Shown one piece after another: positions 62,273 through 64,000 of a stretch of 64,000 bases of DNA (positions within the stretch are counted from its first letter, which is position 1; each line of letters opens with the position of its first letter). Position numbers and translations under genes: made by a program. The DNA is from Scortum barcoo. Lineage: Eukaryota > Chordata > Actinopteri > Centrarchiformes > Terapontidae. The notes below the pieces were generated by a model, which worked only from the letters and a program-made list of their open reading frames with translations, was not told where the DNA came from and searched no databases. The stretch is taken from the NCBI GenBank assembly GCA_023238725.1, contig CM041552.1:12377147-12441146 (forward strand), given 5' to 3'.

Positions 62273-64000
62273 GTATGTTGAGGTCCACATTGTTGTATTT
62301 CTTTGAAGCTAAACAAATGAGAGTGATTCAGTTTTAAACAGCTGTAGTGAACACAGATGTTGAGGCAGCAGGTGATGGCATTAGAGGCATTAGCAGGCAG
62401 TAGTGGAAGGACAAGAGCGAGCTGGAGTGAGTGTAGGACACTCTTCACTCAAACACACAAAAGCATGGGTGAGATAGTGGCTAGACTCCAATGTTCTGAG
62501 AGGATTTTGTGTGGGAGTGTGTGAAAAGAGGAAGCGAGCGAACGGAGAGAAAGAACGCCGTGTGGTTTGGAGAGGAGACAGCCGAAACGAGGTATGGAGA
62601 CAAAAAAGAAAGACGCATTTGTTTTAACCTGAATTAACAAAATCTTCCGCTCTTTGTTTCTTCCTCCCTTCATATCGAGTCATCTCGCTCTGCGCACCAC
62701 CGTCTCCTCCCACAATTGATTTCTTTTCCCCGCCATCATCCTTTCCCAAAGCTTCAAACCTCACACACACACTGCCTTGACAAAGAGGAGAATAACGAGG
62801 CCTTATGAGACACTGATATGGTGTTACAGGACGGTAACGGAGGTGAAGAAATAACCACAGCATGCATGTGTGTGTGTGTTTCTGACTGAAAACCTCCTAA
62901 ATACAGTAATTGTGGCTGGCTGTGTGATCGCACAGTGGTTAGATTTCTTTAATGTTGGAGGCAGTTTAATTATACCAAGTTAAATCCCTTTGACACACAC
63001 ACACATACTCTCTCTCTCTCTCTCTCTCTCTCACAAGTAGCAGCTGATAATTAAGAGTCTTGTATTTCAGTCTCCCCCATTCTCTCGTTCTCTCCTTCTC
63101 TCTCCCTCTCTGACTCGTTTGTGTGCCAGGCAAGCAGATTGCATGAGATTAAGGCCTGGAATCTGCAGGAAGAGGTGGGGGGAGATCAGAAAAATAATAA
63201 ATAAATAAATAAAAGAGTGGAAGTGATTAATTAAAAATGCATGCCCTGTGCGAATGAAAAAGGACGAAAAAGAGGGAGGAGAGAGCAAGAGAGAGACAGG
63301 CAGGGTTGAGTGTGTTGAGTTGAAGAGGCGCGCTCGTCGAGGAGGACGTGTTTCAACAGAGAGTGAGAGAAGTGGGTGGGAGAGAAAGAGAGAGGGAGAA
63401 AGCGAAAGAGAGAGTTTATTCCTTTTTGCCGTTCTGACTCCGCCGCGCACGGGCAAGATGGACGGAAACAGCGGAGGGAAGGTGTGAGGTTGTTGTGTGC
63501 TCTTGGGTGTGTGTGTGTGTGTTGGGGAGCTCCAGCCTCAGCCAGTGTGATGGAAGAAACACTGCACGTCAACACATGTAGGCTCTGCTCCCGTTAAGGT
63601 TTGTACTACTGTTACGTAACTGTGTGGATATTGATCAGGTTTGTTCCTGGATTGATCAGAACATCCTGACCACGTGCTGTGTTCTTGTTCACCGTGTGAT
63701 ATAGTGCTGTTTTTATACTTTTACAGGCATGTCTGTGTGATGTTGTTTTTGTGTTCTTGTAGCAGAGTAGATGGCTGTGGGGTAAATGCTAAAGAAACAG
63801 TTATCTATTTATCTCTGCTGGTATCTTTCAATTTGTGTAGTTTTGTCGGCATCTACGCAGAGTTTCAAGATATCTTCTACTGGAATGTATTAATTTATTC
63901 AGCTTTATTTGTTATGTTTAAGATATTTTCAGCAGCCATCTTTCCTGTTAGTGAGAATAATCCAAACTGCTACTGTGTAGTTTTTGATTTGATCTATCTC
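62273..64000 (+). other. sipa1l3: Start of next sipa1l3 intron (runs off right edge)
   Basis: Begins GTATGT. I looked for an exon continuing PRR with a Ser- or Trp-rich start, as in the family, and found none. It contains a GT tract near 62869, a (CT)n tract at 63009-63032, an AAATA/AATA run near 63194 and a purine-rich (AGAGAG) stretch at about 63255-63415. Confidence 0.7.
63009..63032. repeat. (CT)n microsatellite
   Basis: About twelve CT units. Confidence 0.88.

Larger units (their letters stand above)
9960..64000 (+). other. sipa1l3: sipa1l3 gene span (3' end beyond window)
   Basis: The span runs from the estimated transcription start to the right edge. A non-coding exon 1 (to 10096) and an intron of about 38.8 kb are followed by a 5' UTR/coding exon from 48941 and nine further coding exons to 62272. 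All junctions are GT..AG and all phases agree. The joined coding sequence is 3089 nt. From memory, human SIPA1L3 is about 1780 residues, so roughly the last 40% (Ser-rich region and C-terminal coiled coil) is missing from the window. The product inactivates Rap1/Rap2 and acts at cell junctions and the cytoskeleton. Human SIPA1L3 has been linked to eye lens and epithelial polarity. Confidence 0.85.

Noticed and set aside
62920..62955. tRNA-like GATCGCACAGTGGTTAGAT segment
   Set aside because: Resembles a tRNA A-box/D-arm by chance, with no B-box or cloverleaf around it.
1..64000. CRISPR arrays, bacterial operons, rRNA or prophage
   Set aside because: None present. The direct repeats seen are microsatellites or eukaryotic TE remnants, and genes are spliced.

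Overview
This is vertebrate genomic DNA, most likely from a percomorph-type teleost fish. Short coding exons sit in long introns with GT..AG boundaries, CA/GT and CT microsatellites are dense, and several diverged repeat families resemble ones I know from spiny-rayed fish. I see no bacterial-style operons, CRISPR arrays, rRNA or tRNA genes. Almost every open frame outside the exons below is chance or low-complexity sequence.

Two protein-coding genes lie head to head. On the minus strand, the first coding exon (3428-4424) of a mixed-lineage kinase (MLK; MAP3K9/10/11/21 family) encodes a low-complexity N-terminus, an SH3 domain and the N-lobe of the kinase up to the HRD catalytic loop. It ends at a splice donor, and the rest of the gene lies beyond the left edge. 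I call it map3k10-like, mainly from neighbourhood, because parts of the kinase lobe look like MAP3K11. On the plus strand, a SIPA1L3-type Rap GTPase-activating protein (sipa1l3) starts at a CpG-rich promoter with a probable non-coding exon ending at 10096. It has an intron of about 39 kb and then ten consecutive coding exons (49171-62272). These give 1029 codons plus two bases of the next: the conserved N-terminal motifs, the whole RapGAP domain including the Asn thumb, and most or all of the PDZ domain. The C-terminal part lies beyond the right edge.

Layout: 1-3427 is MLK intron 1, with a piggyBac-like MITE at 71-319 and a fold-back repeat at about 1661-2190. 3428-4424 is the MLK exon. 4425-6420 is its 5' flank with two CpG-rich blocks. 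6420-9900 is AT-rich and repeat-rich, with a long AT microsatellite and a degenerate tandem repeat. 9930-10560 is the sipa1l3 CpG island. 10097-48940 is sipa1l3 intron 1, holding microsatellites, TE remnants and one candidate untranslated exon (39639-39714). 48941-62272 holds the coding exons, and 62273-64000 is the start of the next intron.

Both proteins act in small-GTPase signalling: MLKs are activated by Rac/Cdc42 and feed JNK, and SIPA1L proteins inactivate Rap. The pairing is more likely ancestral linkage than a functional unit. From memory, human MLK genes lie near SIPA1-family genes on chromosomes 14, 1, 11 and 19. The first three pairs also have a PCNX gene nearby, and I find none here, which fits the chromosome 19 type (MAP3K10/SIPA1L3).
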